Source of the DNA: Rhexocercosporidium sp. MPI-PUGE-AT-0058
Lineage: Eukaryota; Ascomycota; Leotiomycetes; Helotiales
Direction of reading: 5' to 3'
DNA length: 64,000 nt
NCBI GenBank assembly: GCA_020746875.1
Contig: JAGTJL010000005.1
Span: 806,001-870,000, forward strand
Shown here piece by piece: positions 61,654-64,000 of the stretch. The notes beneath the pieces were generated by a model. It saw only the letters and a list, made by a program, of their open reading frames with translations, ran no database searches and had not been told where the DNA came from. The position numbers and the translations under genes are program-made. Positions within the stretch are counted from its first letter, which is position 1. The number at the start of each line of letters is the position of its first letter.

Positions 61654-64000
61654 GCTCGGGAAGCTTCACACCCGCCACGGCGCCGTGATCTTCTCGTTTC
61701 TCGTGTAATATCTCCTTCCTTGTTTTGCGGCATACCCCTCCGGCGAACAGGTGACGGTTCTAGCATTGCATGCATGCATACATTTTCTGTGTTTCTGGTC
61801 TCGTCCTCTCTGTCTTCCTCTCATGGCGGATGGTTGGATGGATAGCCGGTGCACTCTGGGTTCTCTCTAGCGTACATGCGTCGTTGTCGTCTTCGTCCGT
61901 AGGTAGACTGGGAGCATTTTTGTCTGTATTGTAATGGTCTGGTCTGGTCCGGTCTGGTTAAGGCTAGGAGCATGGATGGGATTCATGAAAAGCATCACAA
62001 AATGAGTGAATGAATGATATACCAACACAAAAAGCAAAGAGGAAACAAAATGAAGAAGAAAGTAAACAAACAAACCCAAACCCTCTCTTTATAGCGTTGA
62101 ATTAGTGAGGAGTACCTTTGCTTTCTGTACCGTATCCCCTTGACGTGCCCGGCGGGTTGACATGGTCTGATCCAATGGGAAATCAAGTGTCTGGGTTTTA
62201 GTTCGCTCAATTGAGCCAAGGAACTGACTATCAGTGATAACTACTTATTCATATACTAAGATGATGGCATGGCTACATCCACTTCTCTTGGTTATCTTAA
62301 AGAGCCCCTTGAGGCTTCCAATACATTTCTCATATCTATTCCTTCTATTCCTTCTCATCTTCTCCCCGGTAATTACAAGGGTATGTCAAGACGGACTCGA
62401 AAGATGCGTTCTCTCCTCATGTAGGAACCAGCCAAATGAAAAGAGATGACAGAGGGGGGATGAAGAAATTATCTCCAATGGCACATTTCGAAACTGAGGT
62501 ATCTCTTGTGTCACCTAAGACTCCAAGAGAGGCTCCAATGTTCAGCTACGCAGCTTTACAAATTAACGGAGCTAGCTTTTCGTAGTCATCGACTTGACTG
62601 TCAATATCTGATGCTGCTGTCGTTTCTCCGGTGGGTGGCGTTTATTTGCTATTGTGACAGTATCTCGGAAATAATAATATTTCTGGTTGAAGCGTTATTC
62701 AGACCTCTGCGATAAACCCTTCGTCTGTAGCTGTCTGGTGTAGAAGTTGTATAACTCATGCAGAGATTTTGTCATATTTAATTTCTACGTCATGTCTAAG
62801 CAGGTCACAGGATCTTGGTATTTCTTTGAACCTGTCATTTGCCTCTCTTGACTCTCTGAATAACTAGCGATCTTTATTAGTTTGATATTAGTAGTACAGA
62901 ATTTCGAAACGATGAAGCAGCTTCAGACACAGCACATATCAAACTTCTATCTCCTGAAAGTACGACGTGGTAGTCTGGGGATTCAGGTCGCGGTTCAACG
63001 CTTTGCTTATGAGTGACGACATGAAGTCCTCTTCTCATACAGTTTATATTACTTCTTGGCGCCGACGAGCTAAAATTTGCTGTCATCAATAGTATTTAAG
63101 TCGTCAATGTTCCACCGTTTTCAGAAGTCGACATGTTGGTACTGATTACGGTACCAGAATCCGTCTACAGCTCTTGGCTGTGAGCTGACTTCTTGATCAT
63201 GCATCGATCTAGGCTTAGAAAACTGCATCAAAACTGAGGTTTGAAGGAGAAATGGTCTCAGTTACGAGCTGTTGTGATATGTGTTTGTGTTTGCGACTGT
63301 AATCGCATTCGAAGTTTATTGCGGTCACTATCAGAGTGACGACTGCTGTCAATCTCACGACACACACTTATGCTCCGACCCACTCTCTGAGGACGCTGCT
63401 AGATACAAGTCTTCCATGTTAGCAGATGTTTCACTCTGTCGTTCAAATGCAATACCAGGGTCTCATTCTTGACAAGATCGTATGGGAAATGCCTAAACCC
63501 TGATTTTGTGCCGTATGGGAAGACATTTATGATGGTAGATCTTTGCATCTGGTCGAGAAGTATTCTAGCTTTACTTGTAGATAACCTTTTTGCTCTACCT
63601 TTTCTCGGAGGAGGTCGATAGAAGATGCAAATTCACCGAAGAACGGCATGATTCGAAAGCTCTGTCGTGTTGTGCAATCTGAAGCTTTCATGTAAATAGA
63701 AATTGTAAGATACTAGTGTCTTATTCTTAAATATATGACCTGAGATTACTAGACCTTCGACTTCTCACGCCTTCCCTTGGGTGAAAGCCGAAAGCTGCGA
63801 CGAGATTGCTAGACTTTTCTTGTCAATGTATACCACGACAGACCTGTCGATAAGTGGATGGTTGAAGACAAGCTTTGGCTGTGATTGAGATTGGTAAGGC
63901 GTCAATGCTCACTTTTGGAGCGTTCTTGTCGACCATGTCCTCTCGCCGCCCTATCTCTTACTGTCAAATCACGGAGATTCTGCTTGACTGAAAGGAATCT
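61654..64000. other. 2.3-kb terminal non-genic stretch
   Basis: Only the 3' flank of the Yag7-like gene is evident, including a TGGTCTGGTC repeat near 61937-61960. No recognisable open frame, RNA gene or repeat family is seen to the end of the window. Confidence 0.45.

Overview
The window is nuclear DNA of a filamentous ascomycete (Pezizomycotina). Genes carry many short GT-AG introns, usually about 45-120 bp, often with a CTAAC/CTRAC-like branch sequence. Gene density is about one per 3 kb. The gene set is typically fungal: symplekin/Pta1, EMC7, Pns1, Rtg2, a Yag7-like RGG protein, a CENP-W-like kinetochore histone-fold protein, HET-domain genes and a pogo/Fot-type transposase. Protein style suggests Leotiomycetes, but that is an impression rather than a measurement.

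Layout. 1-20 kb holds housekeeping genes: the 3' part of symplekin/Pta1 (+), a CorA-like metal transporter (+), a sorbose/mannitol-type SDR (-), Pns1 choline-transporter-like protein (-), a Rab4-like GTPase (+), a WW-domain protein with a GYGQQ low-complexity tail (+), EMC7 (-) and a MARVEL membrane protein (-). 20-23 kb is gene-poor. 23.2-28.7 kb holds a divergent pair: a secreted GH43 glycosidase (-) and a hexose-type MFS transporter (+). They share a 1.8 kb promoter with four GGCTAA motifs and a 222-bp TA-flanked MITE. This pair could release and import plant cell-wall sugars.

28.7-42.5 kb is a repeat-rich island. It contains a 16-bp-period palindrome array, a MITE-like palindromic element built from 105-bp units, a minisatellite, a 5'-truncated Fot/pogo transposase, a truncated M20 peptidase and two HET-domain pseudogenes. 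Nearly all nonsense codons in the pseudogenes sit where a C-to-T or G-to-A transition in a CpA/TpG context would create them, as expected from repeat-induced point mutation (RIP). One cytochrome P450 with an intact 513-codon reading frame lies inside this island.

43-64 kb returns to ordinary genes: O-acetylhomoserine sulfhydrylase (+), a frameshifted alpha/beta-hydrolase fragment (-), Rtg2/Ppx-GppA (+), a 2OG-Fe(II) oxygenase remnant (+), an F-box protein gene broken at a 16-G tract (-), an M1 aminopeptidase (-) divergent from the CENP-W-like gene (+), and a Yag7-like RGG protein (+). The last 2.3 kb shows no gene.

Exon models were assembled by hand. For twelve of the intact genes the exon lengths sum to a multiple of three with no internal stop, and the single-exon GH43 frame is likewise open. 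Nothing in the window looks like a wholly new multi-gene system. The most unusual items are the structured repeats of the island, the microexons encoding core motifs of two enzymes, the Rab interswitch insertion and the homopolymer tracts.
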